NCBI GenBank assembly: GCA_002418865.1
Contig: DIEY01000043.1
Location: forward strand, 4,039 to 16,569
Source of the DNA: Bacteroidales bacterium UBA5762
GTDB lineage: Bacteria > Bacteroidota > Bacteroidia > Bacteroidales > TTA-H9
Length of the DNA stretch: 12,531 bases
Direction of reading: 5' to 3'
The notes below the pieces were generated by a model. It saw only the letters and a list, made by a program, of their open reading frames with translations, did no database searches and was not told where the DNA came from. This document shows positions 1-7,296 of the stretch, one piece after another (position 1 is the stretch's first letter; the number at the start of each line of letters is the position of its first letter). A program made the position numbers and the translations under genes.

Positions 1-2
1 CT

Positions 3-1334
3 AAAAAATCAGCTTCAAAAAAGATATTCGTTTTGGACACATCGGTGATCCTATATAATCATTCTTCATTCTATTCTTTCGATGATAATGACATTGCCAT
101 ACCTATTACGGTATTGGAAGAACTGGATAATTTCAAGAAGGGGAATGAAATCAAAAACTTCGAAGCCAGAGAATTTATCCGTATTATTGATAGATTATCA
201 CATAAAAAAAATCTTACTGATTGGGTTCCTATCGACAATAACAAAGGGGGAAGTTTCAGAGTAGTTTTAGATGTACCTCACGAACAAAAGGTTCAACAAA
301 TCTTTGGAGGTTATAAAAACGATCATCGCATTCTTAATGCTGCTCTCACCTTAAAAGAGATGTACCCTAATCGGAAGGTAATCTTGGTTTCGAAAGACAT
401 TAATTTGAGAATAAAGGCCAAGGCTCTCAATCTTCAAGCTGAAGATTTTGAAACGGGGAAGATTAAGGATGTTGAAAGCCTCGATCCTGGGAAAAAAGTC
501 ATTACTCATATCGAACCCCAAATATTATCGAAACTCTGGACGACGGGGCAATGTTCTCCCGCAGAAATAGGTGAAAATGAACCTATTCCCAATTACTATT
601 ACTTAATTCAGAATGAGCATGAAAATCCAACTTTAGGCTTTTATAATCCTCTATCAGGCAATATAGAACGCATCGATCCTCAGCCTGTACAGCGCATTAT
701 GCCACGTAATCCAGAACAGGCTTTTGCACTTCATGCCATCATTAATCCCAACATAATGTTAGTTACCTTGATGGGAATTGCGGGAACAGGGAAAACCCTC
801 CTGGCCTTAGCAGGTGCATTGGAACAGCGGAGACTCTATAAGCAGATTTATCTTGCCAGGCCTATTGTACCCCTCAGCAATAAAGATATTGGCTTTTTGC
901 CTGGCAGCGCCGAAGAAAAGATTAGTCCTTACATGGAGCCTTTATACGATAACCTGAAGTTCATCAAGAATCAATATTCCGAAAAGGAAAGAGAATATAA
1001 GCTTTTCGATGAAATGCTCGAAAACGGTAAAATGGTCATTGCCCCTTTAGCTTTTATCCGTGGAAGAAGTCTTTCGAATATTTGTTTCATAGTGGATGAA
1101 TCTCAAAATCTTACACCTCACGAGGTGAAAACCATTATTACACGGGCAGGTGAAGGCACAAAAATCATTTTCACAGGCGATATCTATCAAATTGATACTC
1201 CTTACCTCGATTCTCAATCTAATGGTTTATCTTATCTGGTTGATAAAATTCATAGCCATCCCATTTATGCTCATGTAAAACTCGAAAAGGGAGAACGTTC
1301 GGAACTGGCAAATCTTGCCTCAGAATTGCTCTAG
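3..1334 (+). CDS. PhoH family ATPase with N-terminal PIN domain (5' end outside window)
   Basis: Two-domain protein: a PIN-type RNase domain followed by a PhoH P-loop ATPase, the arrangement of the B. subtilis YlaK type. The role is probably RNA processing or turnover in the cytoplasm; its substrate is not known to me. Counting residues from the TTG codon at 33, the PIN part covers about 1-140, with acidic residues in LDTSV (D2), VLEELD (E29/E30), NDHRI (D97) and SKDINLR (D122). The ATPase part covers about 225-433, with Walker A GIAGTGKT at 248-255, Walker B CFIVDE at 351-356 and the FTGDIYQID stretch near 380-388. The frame stays open back to base 3 and reads KKIFV just before LDTSV, which is the normal start of this PIN fold. 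TTG-33 is therefore an internal Leu codon and the true start lies upstream of the window. The stop is TAG. No clear terminator follows. Confidence 0.93.
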   Translation, partial: KKSASKKIFVLDTSVILYNHSSFYSFDDNDIAIPITVLEELDNFKKGNEIKNFEAREFIRIIDRLSHKKNLTDWVPIDNNKGGSFRVVLDVPHEQKVQQIFGGYKNDHRILNAALTLKEMYPNRKVILVSKDINLRIKAKALNLQAEDFETGKIKDVESLDPGKKVITHIEPQILSKLWTTGQCSPAEIGENEPIPNYYYLIQNEHENPTLGFYNPLSGNIERIDPQPVQRIMPRNPEQAFALHAIINPNIMLVTLMGIAGTGKTLLALAGALEQRRLYKQIYLARPIVPLSNKDIGFLPGSAEEKISPYMEPLYDNLKFIKNQYSEKEREYKLFDEMLENGKMVIAPLAFIRGRSLSNICFIVDESQNLTPHEVKTIITRAGEGTKIIFTGDIYQIDTPYLDSQSNGLSYLVDKIHSHPIYAHVKLEKGERSELANLASELL

Positions 1335-1627
1335 CCTATTTCTGAATAAATCTTCATATTGAGAGACTGTTTTGTAAGCAAATTTTCTAATGAAATCGTA
1401 ATTGATTTTAGGTATTCAGCCATAAAAATCACGAAATATTTGCGCCTATGCGATAACAATGAATAAACACCCTTTTAGCTTTTGAGTTTACGTACACAAC
1501 ATAATATTGTAGAATCTCCAATAAATTATGATTCCCAAAATATCTCGATTGTAGCGAGATTGCACAATAACTTCTCCATGCAAGGATGGTAGCCGAAATC
1601 GCCTCTCTATGAGCTAAGCTGGTGCTT
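1335..1627. other. Intergenic region with start-less open stretch and small hairpin
   Basis: The gap lies between the PhoH gene and the DUF4340 gene, whose 3' ends converge here. On the minus strand one frame is free of stops from about 1629 down to a TGA at 1429-1431 (about 66 codons) but contains no ATG, so it is not a plausible intact gene. The half nearest DUF4340 (about 1540-1620) is visibly less AT-rich than the rest. A perfect 6-bp inverted repeat (ATCTCG 1542-1547, CGAGAT 1555-1560) sits inside it and lacks a good T-run on either side. No tRNA or known riboswitch is visible. It may be a decayed gene or an interspersed repeat. Confidence 0.35.
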
Positions 1628-2704
1628 TTATTGAAGTTTATAAGCTTCAGAAGGTTTTATATAAAAGTAACCCAATGGTCTGAGAATCTTATCAAAAGTA
1701 AAGAATTGTGCCAGAACGATGTCCTTGCCATCATTTATTTCGACGTAAAGCCTATCTACATCCCAAGGAAAGAGTTCACCGTTTTCATCTCTCACTTCCC
1801 GTTCCGCTTTTTTGTGAAATGTTCTTACCTTAATGGTTTCACCACTATTATCTTTTAGTGTAATCACAAAAAAAGGTTGTGATGACCGAATAGAGTCGAT
1901 ATTCAAATCTTCGACTTTATTAAGGAAGGATTCGAATTTTATATTGTTGAAAGAATTCATAAAGGCAAGCACTTTTAGTGTATCATAACCTGAAACAGTT
2001 TGCTGAGTCACCAGCGAAATAACTTCGAGGCGATTATCGTCATGTCGAATCACTTTATAAGATTGGTCGGGCATTTCAGGGATTTCGACGGTAACCTCAT
2101 GTATGTTGGCCAGGCGGTGATGAAAAATAGTATGATCACGCCAGTCTTCCAGTCTGGTGGAATATCTGGGTGAGACGAAACCTCTCAAACCGGGTAAATC
2201 GACAATAAAAGGGATATCGGCACCTTCTTTAAGCATATAAGAGCCTCTGAGGTCGGGTGTGGCGTCTCCAACATAATATACCCGAGTTCTTTTTTCTCTG
2301 AACCATGCTTCTTTACCAAACAAGCGAATACGGGGCAAGTATTGATAAATTTCCACTTTAACGGCATTTGCCGCCAAAAGACTGATGATATGTTTTTGCT
2401 GGCTTAACGGAACGGGCTCCTTTACCCGAATATTCTTCAAAGTTTGCAAGAACATATCTAGAATAGGCTTAGAGGCCGGGTATTCTTCATTCACCACCCA
2501 TTTCCCATCTTCCTTTCGTTCTAACACCACTATGTTATTTCGCTTGTCGGCAAGCAAGATTCTTGTAATGCGAGCCGTATCTTCCACTGCAAAATCTCCT
2601 TCATTTTTACTGAAAGTTGAGTTTGAGCGATCATAAGCCAGCCATATAGCTACTACAGCCAGCAAAATAATAATAACCAGAATCAAAATTCTTTTATTTT
2701 TCAT
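1628..2704 (-). CDS. DUF4340 family membrane-anchored protein
   Basis: Protein of 358 aa that resembles the DUF4340 family, whose function is not established; relatives occur near gliding or ABC-type GldG genes in Bacteroidota, but no such neighbours are present here. Residues 5-23 form one hydrophobic segment after a basic N-terminus (MKNKR), so it is anchored in the inner membrane with most of the chain outside, or is exported. The rest is soluble and looks like two related beta-rich halves: about 42-120 contains the I-x-R-I-x-L start and a KEDGKWVV motif, and about 195-350 contains VTVEIPE and FFVITLKD. The ATG start at 2704 puts the hydrophobic segment at the N-terminus, so I keep it. The gene is alone on its strand, converging with PhoH and divergent from the hydrolase gene. 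The family call is from recall of the pattern, so it is moderate. Confidence 0.72.
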   Translation of the reverse strand: MKNKRILILVIIILLAVVAIWLAYDRSNSTFSKNEGDFAVEDTARITRILLADKRNNIVVLERKEDGKWVVNEEYPASKPILDMFLQTLKNIRVKEPVPLSQQKHIISLLAANAVKVEIYQYLPRIRLFGKEAWFREKRTRVYYVGDATPDLRGSYMLKEGADIPFIVDLPGLRGFVSPRYSTRLEDWRDHTIFHHRLANIHEVTVEIPEMPDQSYKVIRHDDNRLEVISLVTQQTVSGYDTLKVLAFMNSFNNIKFESFLNKVEDLNIDSIRSSQPFFVITLKDNSGETIKVRTFHKKAEREVRDENGELFPWDVDRLYVEINDGKDIVLAQFFTFDKILRPLGYFYIKPSEAYKLQ

Positions 2705-2791
2705 AAGTAGGTATTCAAATTACTCTAAAGTTATATTTTAAGCTGAACAATGAAATGAAAATAAAACTCAATCAAAGAAGTTTATCATGGG

Positions 2792-2799
2792 CAAAATTA
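2792..2799 (-). promoter_or_regulatory. Possible -7 box (TAATTTTG) for the DUF4340 gene
   Basis: On the minus strand this is TAATTTTG, a full match to the Bacteroidota -7 consensus TAnnTTTG, followed by C. It would place the transcript start about 80 nt before the DUF4340 ATG. No matching TTG at -33 is visible, so the call is weak. Confidence 0.25.
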
Positions 2800-2858
2800 A
2801 AACATTTCGATGGTTATCGGTGTTTAACATTGTTTTATTGATTAAGGGTTAAAGAATT

Positions 2859-3629
2859 ATGCATTTGTTTTATCGGGGTTTTGGACAGGGGCCGAATTTA
2901 ATCATTCTGCATGGTTTATTTGGGCTTTCTGATAATTGGGTCAGTTTAGGGCGTAGATATGCCGAAACTTTTACTGTATGGATACCTGATTTGAGAAATC
3001 ATGGCCAATCGCCCCATCATCCTGAAATGAGCTATATAGCAATGGCCAACGATATAATTGAATTTTTCGAACTTCACCAAATCGATGAATGTAGCATTAT
3101 TGGCCATTCGATGGGAGGAAAGGTAGCTATGCTTGTTGCTACGCAGCATCCTGAGTTGATCACTAAATTAATAATTGCCGATATTGGCCCAGGCCCAACT
3201 CCCGGATACAACCTTCATCAAACCATAGTTGAAATGATGATGAGCCTCGATTTAACAAACTTGAAAAAACGAAATGAAATAGCTAAAAGACTACAAAAGT
3301 CCTTCTCACAGCCCGGGGTTATCGATTTAATATTGAAAAATATTGGGAAAAATTCCGAAGGAAGATACTATTGGAAACCCAATCTGAAAGCCTTTCAACA
3401 AAATTTGAATGCTTTGGCGGGAAATTTAGAATTACCCTCTTATTATACAGGCCCTACTTTATTGTTGAAGGGAGAATTTTCGAATTACGTAACCGACAAC
3501 GATATAAGCATTCTTTATGAACATTTTCCACTTCTAAAAGAAGTCATCATTCACAATGCAGGTCATTGGCTACATGCCGATAATCCTCAGGAATTCTTCG
3601 AGCAAACATGGCAGTTTCTTAATTCGTAA
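2859..3629 (+). CDS. Alpha/beta hydrolase, YbfF-type esterase
   Basis: Cytoplasmic serine hydrolase of 256 aa with the alpha/beta hydrolase fold. The oxyanion-hole segment is LHGLFG (17-22) and the nucleophile elbow is GHSMGG with Ser84. The probable acid is Asp108 in IIADIGP, just after the strand that follows the nucleophile. His236 lies in AGHWLHA. An Asp in this early position and a Trp directly after the catalytic His are features of E. coli YbfF and its relatives, which hydrolyse short acyl esters or acyl-CoA; the physiological substrate is unknown. A cap of helices occupies about 115-190. The length is usual for the family. The ATG at 2859 begins right before the conserved beta strand (LFYRGFG). 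No signal peptide is present. It converges tail to tail with the next gene, with only 6 bp between them and no terminator. Confidence 0.88.
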   Translation: MHLFYRGFGQGPNLIILHGLFGLSDNWVSLGRRYAETFTVWIPDLRNHGQSPHHPEMSYIAMANDIIEFFELHQIDECSIIGHSMGGKVAMLVATQHPELITKLIIADIGPGPTPGYNLHQTIVEMMMSLDLTNLKKRNEIAKRLQKSFSQPGVIDLILKNIGKNSEGRYYWKPNLKAFQQNLNALAGNLELPSYYTGPTLLLKGEFSNYVTDNDISILYEHFPLLKEVIIHNAGHWLHADNPQEFFEQTWQFLNS

Positions 3630-3635
3630 ACCTAC

Positions 3636-4415
3636 TCATCGGCGCAATAAAGTTCTTTTGGAACGATATAAATATTTATTCCCCGAACCTAAATAGGGAA
3701 AATTATATTTAATGCCTATACTTGTATATATAAGGAAATCGTCGGGTTGGCCCACAATTATCCCATCTAGCTTGTCTGTGCCAATATTTTGGATGATAGT
3801 TTCCAAGGTTAAATCCCAGTTTTTGTATAAATAAACATTGGCTCCCAAGCCATAATATATCATAAATTCCATCTTTTTTTGAATCGTATTGAGTTCTATT
3901 TGGTCTCCACTTTCGAGATTATAGATTTTGGGACACATTTTAGTAGTGCCTATTCCAAAAAGTAGGTAAACATAAATATCAGGGTGGGGTTCGTTAGGAA
4001 ATGCCATAAAATTCACTAAATCGAATTGTAAATTGGTTCCTATTACATAAGAATAACCTTGGAGTTTTCTGTTGAAAATTTCGTTGCTGGTTTGATATTG
4101 ATTAAAAATAAAACGTCCCTGCAAGGCTAGAAAGGATATGAATTTATTACTGATGACCAAACTGCTACTCAATTTACTTTCCTTGAATATTTTATTGAGT
4201 GGGTCGTTGTCGTATTGGCTCAAATCTCCAAAATATAAGCCTGCTCCCATATTCCATTGAACCGACCAATTACGCTTCAAATCTTCATATATCTTATTTT
4301 TCCCATATCTGTTTGATTGAGCAAGAGTTTCATTTAAATAACCTTGTAATATAAAAATAAGCAATAAAAAAAATATTGCTCGTATGATAGTTTTATAATT
4401 AAACCTGCTTGGCAT
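3636..4415 (-). CDS. Secreted probable outer-membrane beta-barrel protein
   Basis: Not assigned to a named family. The frame opens at 4466, but the ATG at 4415 (residue 18 of the longer form) gives a textbook signal peptide: MPSRFNYK, a long hydrophobic core (AIFFLLLIFIL) and a likely cleavage site ETLA|QS, which is the usual A|Q pattern in Bacteroidota. I therefore prefer 4415, giving 259 aa (about 227 after cleavage). The mature part has alternating polar and hydrophobic segments typical of a small 8-stranded barrel (WSVQWNMGAGLYFGDLS, LLFGIGTT, MIYYGLGANVYL, YTSIGIKYNF), similar to OmpA/OmpW-like or PorT-like porins. It has no OmpA peptidoglycan-binding domain and no long C-terminal secretion domain. 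It follows tatC on the same strand with a possible terminator between them. Confidence 0.68.
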   Translation of the reverse strand: MPSRFNYKTIIRAIFFLLLIFILQGYLNETLAQSNRYGKNKIYEDLKRNWSVQWNMGAGLYFGDLSQYDNDPLNKIFKESKLSSSLVISNKFISFLALQGRFIFNQYQTSNEIFNRKLQGYSYVIGTNLQFDLVNFMAFPNEPHPDIYVYLLFGIGTTKMCPKIYNLESGDQIELNTIQKKMEFMIYYGLGANVYLYKNWDLTLETIIQNIGTDKLDGIIVGQPDDFLIYTSIGIKYNFPYLGSGNKYLYRSKRTLLRR

Positions 4416-4510
4416 CAACTCTTTTCTTAAGGCTAACGAAAAAATCAACGTAGAAAATTCCATCATGGTATTTTCATTACACCTACAAAGGAAATAAATT
4501 TTAATGATTT

Positions 4511-4542
4511 AAAAAAAGCCCTTCCCCACCTTCGTCGAGCTT
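4511..4542 (-). terminator. Weak intrinsic terminator after tatC
   Basis: Read on the minus strand, AAGCTC (4542-4537) can pair with GGGCTT (4521-4516) in a 6-bp stem with one G-U pair and a 15-nt loop, followed immediately by a run of T (4517-4511). It starts 16 nt after the tatC stop and precedes the barrel gene. The loop is long, so strength is doubtful. Confidence 0.4.
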
Positions 4543-4558
4543 CCTTAAATTTAGATTT

Positions 4559-5392
4559 TCAATTTTGTTCTCTCTTCTTAGTCGCTATTGCAGCAACGTA
4601 GATGCTTATCTCATATAAAATCAATAATGGAACTGCCACCAGAATCTGACTAAACATATCTGGCGGAGTAATAATGGCTGCTACGATAAAAATCATTACT
4701 ATCATTACTTTTCTATATTTACGCATCCATTTATCAGTAATGATTCCCAAGCGTGAAAGCACCCAAGCCAAAGCAGGCAGTTCGAATACAATTCCCACCG
4801 ATAAGATAACTCCCACCACAGTGCTGATGTATGATGATAATGAAATTTGATTTTTTACCATTTCACTTACCTGATAATTACCTAAGAAATTAATCGTTAG
4901 GGGAACAATAAGAAAATAACTGAACAATATGCCAATGATAAACAATATACTTACGATAGTGATGGCAATGCTCGAATAACGGAGTTCTTCTTCGCGTAAA
5001 GCAGGTTTAATGAATCGCCAAAGCTCATAGAAGACATAAGGTGATGCAATGATAAGGCCAGCTACCAAAGAGATATAAATATGCTGGGTAAATTGTCCTG
5101 ACATGGTAATATTGATAAGTGTCAGCTGGCTATTATCTAGGCATAAAGCATTGATTCCAAATTTCTCCCCCAAATTGCATAAAAGCCTGATTGTGAGAAA
5201 ATCGTTGGTTTTAGGCCCAAGTAGTATGGTATCGAAAATAAAGTCACGTTTCATAAAAGCAAAGACAGCACCTAAGGCTATGGCAATAAACGAGTGCACC
5301 AGATGCCAGCGTAATTCTTCCAGATGTTCCCAAAACCCCATATCTTGTGGGTTTCTCTTCCTTTTCTTATTTACATGGCCAACATCCACCAT
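4559..5392 (-). CDS. tatC: Sec-independent protein translocase subunit TatC
   Basis: Core inner-membrane subunit of the twin-arginine pathway, which exports folded proteins and recognises their RR signal peptides together with TatB or TatA. The protein has 277 aa. Its cytoplasmic N-terminus carries the conserved FWEHLEELRWHL motif (19-31), followed by six membrane segments near 30-47, 105-125, 142-165, 186-208, 229-242 and 248-268. The loop motif SPYVFYELWRFIKPAL (117-132) and the ITPPDMFSQ motif (241-249, with Asp245 matching the conserved periplasmic Asp) are diagnostic. A Lys/Arg-rich stretch (9-13) precedes the first motif. The first periplasmic loop, about 50-100, contains two Cys (72, 84). 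No tatA or tatB lies in the window. The ATG at 5392 sits 20 nt from a good -7 box; M18 (5341) is a less likely start because the basic leader fits the family. Confidence 0.95.
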   Translation of the reverse strand: MVDVGHVNKKRKRNPQDMGFWEHLEELRWHLVHSFIAIALGAVFAFMKRDFIFDTILLGPKTNDFLTIRLLCNLGEKFGINALCLDNSQLTLINITMSGQFTQHIYISLVAGLIIASPYVFYELWRFIKPALREEELRYSSIAITIVSILFIIGILFSYFLIVPLTINFLGNYQVSEMVKNQISLSSYISTVVGVILSVGIVFELPALAWVLSRLGIITDKWMRKYRKVMIVMIFIVAAIITPPDMFSQILVAVPLLILYEISIYVAAIATKKREQN

Positions 5393-5411
5393 TTTTTATT
5401 ATAACTTGCGT

Positions 5412-5419
5412 CAAAAATA
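5412..5419 (-). promoter_or_regulatory. Possible -7 box (TATTTTTG) for tatC
   Basis: The minus strand reads TATTTTTG, an exact match to TAnnTTTG, ending 20 nt before the tatC ATG. This would give a very short leader. There is no clear TTG at -33. It lies in the divergent gap shared with the DUF2148 gene. Confidence 0.4.
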
Positions 5420-5470
5420 AGAAATTCTGCCATTTTGTTTGATCTATTTATTAATCAACACATTGGAAGC

Positions 5471-5998
5471 ATGTTAAAAGAAGACCAATTACGCAAAAAG
5501 ACAGCCGAAGACACAGCCCGTTTGATGATGGCAGCTGCGCGTACAGCGCCAAAAGGCCGAGGCCGCGATACCTTATTTATCGCTTTAGCTCATGATGAAG
5601 ATATCCAAAAAATTGCAACAACCATGATACAGTTAGCCAAAAAATGGGAAACACCATTTTTTGCTCGTGATGCTCAAAACCTATTGCAATCGGATGCGCT
5701 TGTACTTATTGGTTCCCGAATCGAAGCACTCAAGTTGAAAGAATGTGGGTTTTGTGGATTCAAAAATTGTGATGAGAAAAACCTGAATCCCAATATCCCT
5801 TGTGCTTATAACAATATCGATTTAGGCATAGCTATAGGTTCTGCAGTAACTGTGGCAGCTCAGCATCACGTCGATAATAGAGTAATGTATTCTATTGGAA
5901 AAACGGCTTTGTATATGGGTTTAGCTGAGCCGGATGTAAAAGTGCTCTTGGGAATTCCTCTGAGCATTCGCTCAAAAAATATCTATTTCGACCGCTAA
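5471..5998 (+). CDS. DUF2148 ferredoxin-like Fe-S protein
   Basis: Member of the DUF2148 family (COG4739, annotated only as containing a ferredoxin-like domain); the reaction is unknown. The N-terminal block TARLMMAAARTAPKGRG is characteristic. Four Cys form CxxC-x4-C-x10-C (residues 92, 95, 100 and 111 of the 175-aa form, in ECGFCGFKNC and IPCAYN), consistent with a [4Fe-4S]-type cluster. A Gly/Ala-rich stretch follows (GIAIGSAVTVAAQHH). The family is most common in anaerobes. The frame can be opened at a TTG at 5435, but that adds 12 residues not seen in the family, while the ATG at 5471 is preceded by GGAAG and places the conserved block where expected. The gene is divergent from tatC and overlaps the end of the RuvC-like gene by 4 bp, tail to tail. 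Confidence 0.87.
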   Translation: MLKEDQLRKKTAEDTARLMMAAARTAPKGRGRDTLFIALAHDEDIQKIATTMIQLAKKWETPFFARDAQNLLQSDALVLIGSRIEALKLKECGFCGFKNCDEKNLNPNIPCAYNNIDLGIAIGSAVTVAAQHHVDNRVMYSIGKTALYMGLAEPDVKVLLGIPLSIRSKNIYFDR

Positions 5999-6474
5999 AA
6001 ACGCATCAACTTTTCAATTTCTGGTGGGAAAACCAGATTTTTCTGTCTTAATTTCATAGCGTAAATGCCAGCCAAGATAGCCTCGGCAGTGTTGTCACTA
6101 AGACGCCACGAAACCTTTCTCGCACATGACGTTACAACGATTCTGGCCAGTTCTATTGCTTTTCTTTTAGCCTCATAACTATGAAGCGAAGCCGCAGAAT
6201 TAAAAAATAGTTCCCGCCATTGCTGAGCTTGAATTACAAAAACTTCGATGTTGTGCTTTGCGGCTTCTTGTTCCCAGATTCCTGCCATCTTCCCTCCACC
6301 TTCCAAAACAATCATTTCTACCGGTTCATATCTTCTCAAAATTTCAGGTATGTTTCTTTTTAAACGATTTTTATCTCCATAATTATGAGAACCATAATAA
6401 ATTAACTCAACTCGAAAATTATAAATAGCAATGCCAAGTTTTACCCCCGTATCAATAGAGATAAGATTTCCCAT
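5995..6474 (-). CDS. RuvC-like (RNase H-fold) protein of unknown role
   Basis: Protein of 159 aa that looks like a stand-alone RuvC-type resolvase domain. Strand 1 carries SIDTG with Asp8, followed by GIAIY; a second strand carries MIVLEGGG with Glu58; the C-terminal helix carries SDNTAEAILAGIYA with Asp127 and Glu131. These match the order and spacing of the four metal-binding acids in RuvC (D-E-D-D, here D-E-D-E). KRKAIELA (103-110) fits the helix before the last motif. It is similar in length to RuvC but lacks enough similarity to call it ruvC; a YqgF/RuvX identity is less likely, because its GxDxGxxRIG pattern is absent. The gene starts 9 bp after trmN6 on the same strand, so the two are probably co-transcribed. 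It could cleave branched DNA or be a phage-derived resolvase; activity is inferred only. Confidence 0.7.
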   Translation of the reverse strand: MGNLISIDTGVKLGIAIYNFRVELIYYGSHNYGDKNRLKRNIPEILRRYEPVEMIVLEGGGKMAGIWEQEAAKHNIEVFVIQAQQWRELFFNSAASLHSYEAKRKAIELARIVVTSCARKVSWRLSDNTAEAILAGIYAMKLRQKNLVFPPEIEKLMRF

Positions 6475-6483
6475 ACTTAATTT

Positions 6484-7176
6484 TTAAAAATTTAGATAAA
6501 AATCTTTTGTAAGCCAGCAATATTCTGAAGTGTAGGCATTTGTTTCATTGGCATAGATAATTAGAGATTCACTAAGGCAAGGTTCATCATAAAAGGAATA
6601 TTCTATAGCAACAATATAAAAGTCACTTTCCTCTCTACTCGATACAAAAAGCTTTCGTTTGGGGAAGAAACCATAATGTATAGCCTTTTTATCAAAACGT
6701 TGGGCTTCGAATGCAGGCAATAAAATGCCTAAAGTGCCTATCTGACTCAATAATTTTTTGCAGTGAAATAATAAAAGTTGATGCTGAAATTCATCTGTAT
6801 GCCTGGCAAGATTTCTGGTTGGATTTTTTACTTTAAGACTATTAATAAAAAATGGAGGGTTGGTAATAATATAATCAAAGGATTCATCTTTATAATCCTC
6901 TAAAGCAGCATGTTTTGCCTCCAATCTATCATCCCAAGGACTCTTGCGAAAATTTTCATTAGCCTGCACAATTGAAGGCAAATGAATATCTATGCCTGTA
7001 ATACAAGCACAACTTCTTTGCGCACACATCAATGCAAGCACTCCACAACCAGTTCCTACATCCAGAATTCGCTTTGCAGCGCCCACATTAGCCCAGGCAC
7101 CCAAAATAACCGAATCAGTACTCACTTTCATCGTGCTTCGATCATCCTCAATCACAAACTGCTTAAAGCTAAACAT
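6484..7176 (-). CDS. trmN6: tRNA1(Val) (adenine(37)-N6)-methyltransferase
   Basis: S-adenosylmethionine-dependent enzyme of the YfiC/TrmN6 family, which makes m6A at position 37 of tRNA1(Val). The 230-aa protein has the family N-terminus FSFKQFVIEDD and the VSTDSVILGAW motif (18-28), the SAM-binding motif I LDVGTGCGVLAL (38-49), the acidic strand end GIDI (61-64) and the catalytic NPPF (106-109) that flips and methylates the adenine. The length matches E. coli YfiC (about 245). It sits behind rimM in the same direction with 120 bp between them, and 9 bp ahead of the RuvC-like gene. I recall rpsP-rimM-trmN6 as a recurrent order in Bacteroidota; here it stands where trmD and rplS follow in Proteobacteria. 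Related PrmC-type glutamine methylases also use NPPF/NPPY, but the N-terminal motifs favour TrmN6. Confidence 0.88.
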   Translation of the reverse strand: MFSFKQFVIEDDRSTMKVSTDSVILGAWANVGAAKRILDVGTGCGVLALMCAQRSCACITGIDIHLPSIVQANENFRKSPWDDRLEAKHAALEDYKDESFDYIITNPPFFINSLKVKNPTRNLARHTDEFQHQLLLFHCKKLLSQIGTLGILLPAFEAQRFDKKAIHYGFFPKRKLFVSSREESDFYIVAIEYSFYDEPCLSESLIIYANETNAYTSEYCWLTKDFYLNF

Positions 7177-7296
7177 GATTCGAAAACATTACACATCAAA
7201 TACGAACGATTATAAATTGCGATGGTAGGTTTTTGAAATTTGAAAATGAACATCCTTCTTGTATTTCAGAAAAACTCACATATAAATGTTACAAAT

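Noticed and set aside
33..35. TTG at 33 as the start of the PhoH gene
   Set aside because: The frame stays open to base 3 and the upstream codons encode the conserved first strand of the PIN domain, so this is an internal Leu in a gene cut by the window edge.
1361..1376. GAGAGACTGTTTTG resembling the end of some insertion sequences
   Set aside because: No matching inverted end, transposase frame or target duplication is visible in the gap, so a single short match is not enough.
1622..1858. 78-codon plus-strand open frame
   Set aside because: It lies antisense within the end of the DUF4340 gene and shows no domain or signal.
3630..3635. Terminator between the convergent hydrolase and barrel genes
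   Set aside because: Only 6 bp separate the stops, and I see no GC-rich stem with a T-run around them.
6982..7228. Two overlapping plus-strand frames of 77-78 codons
   Set aside because: They are antisense to the SAM-binding region of trmN6 and low in complexity; two overlapping frames at one site suggest chance.
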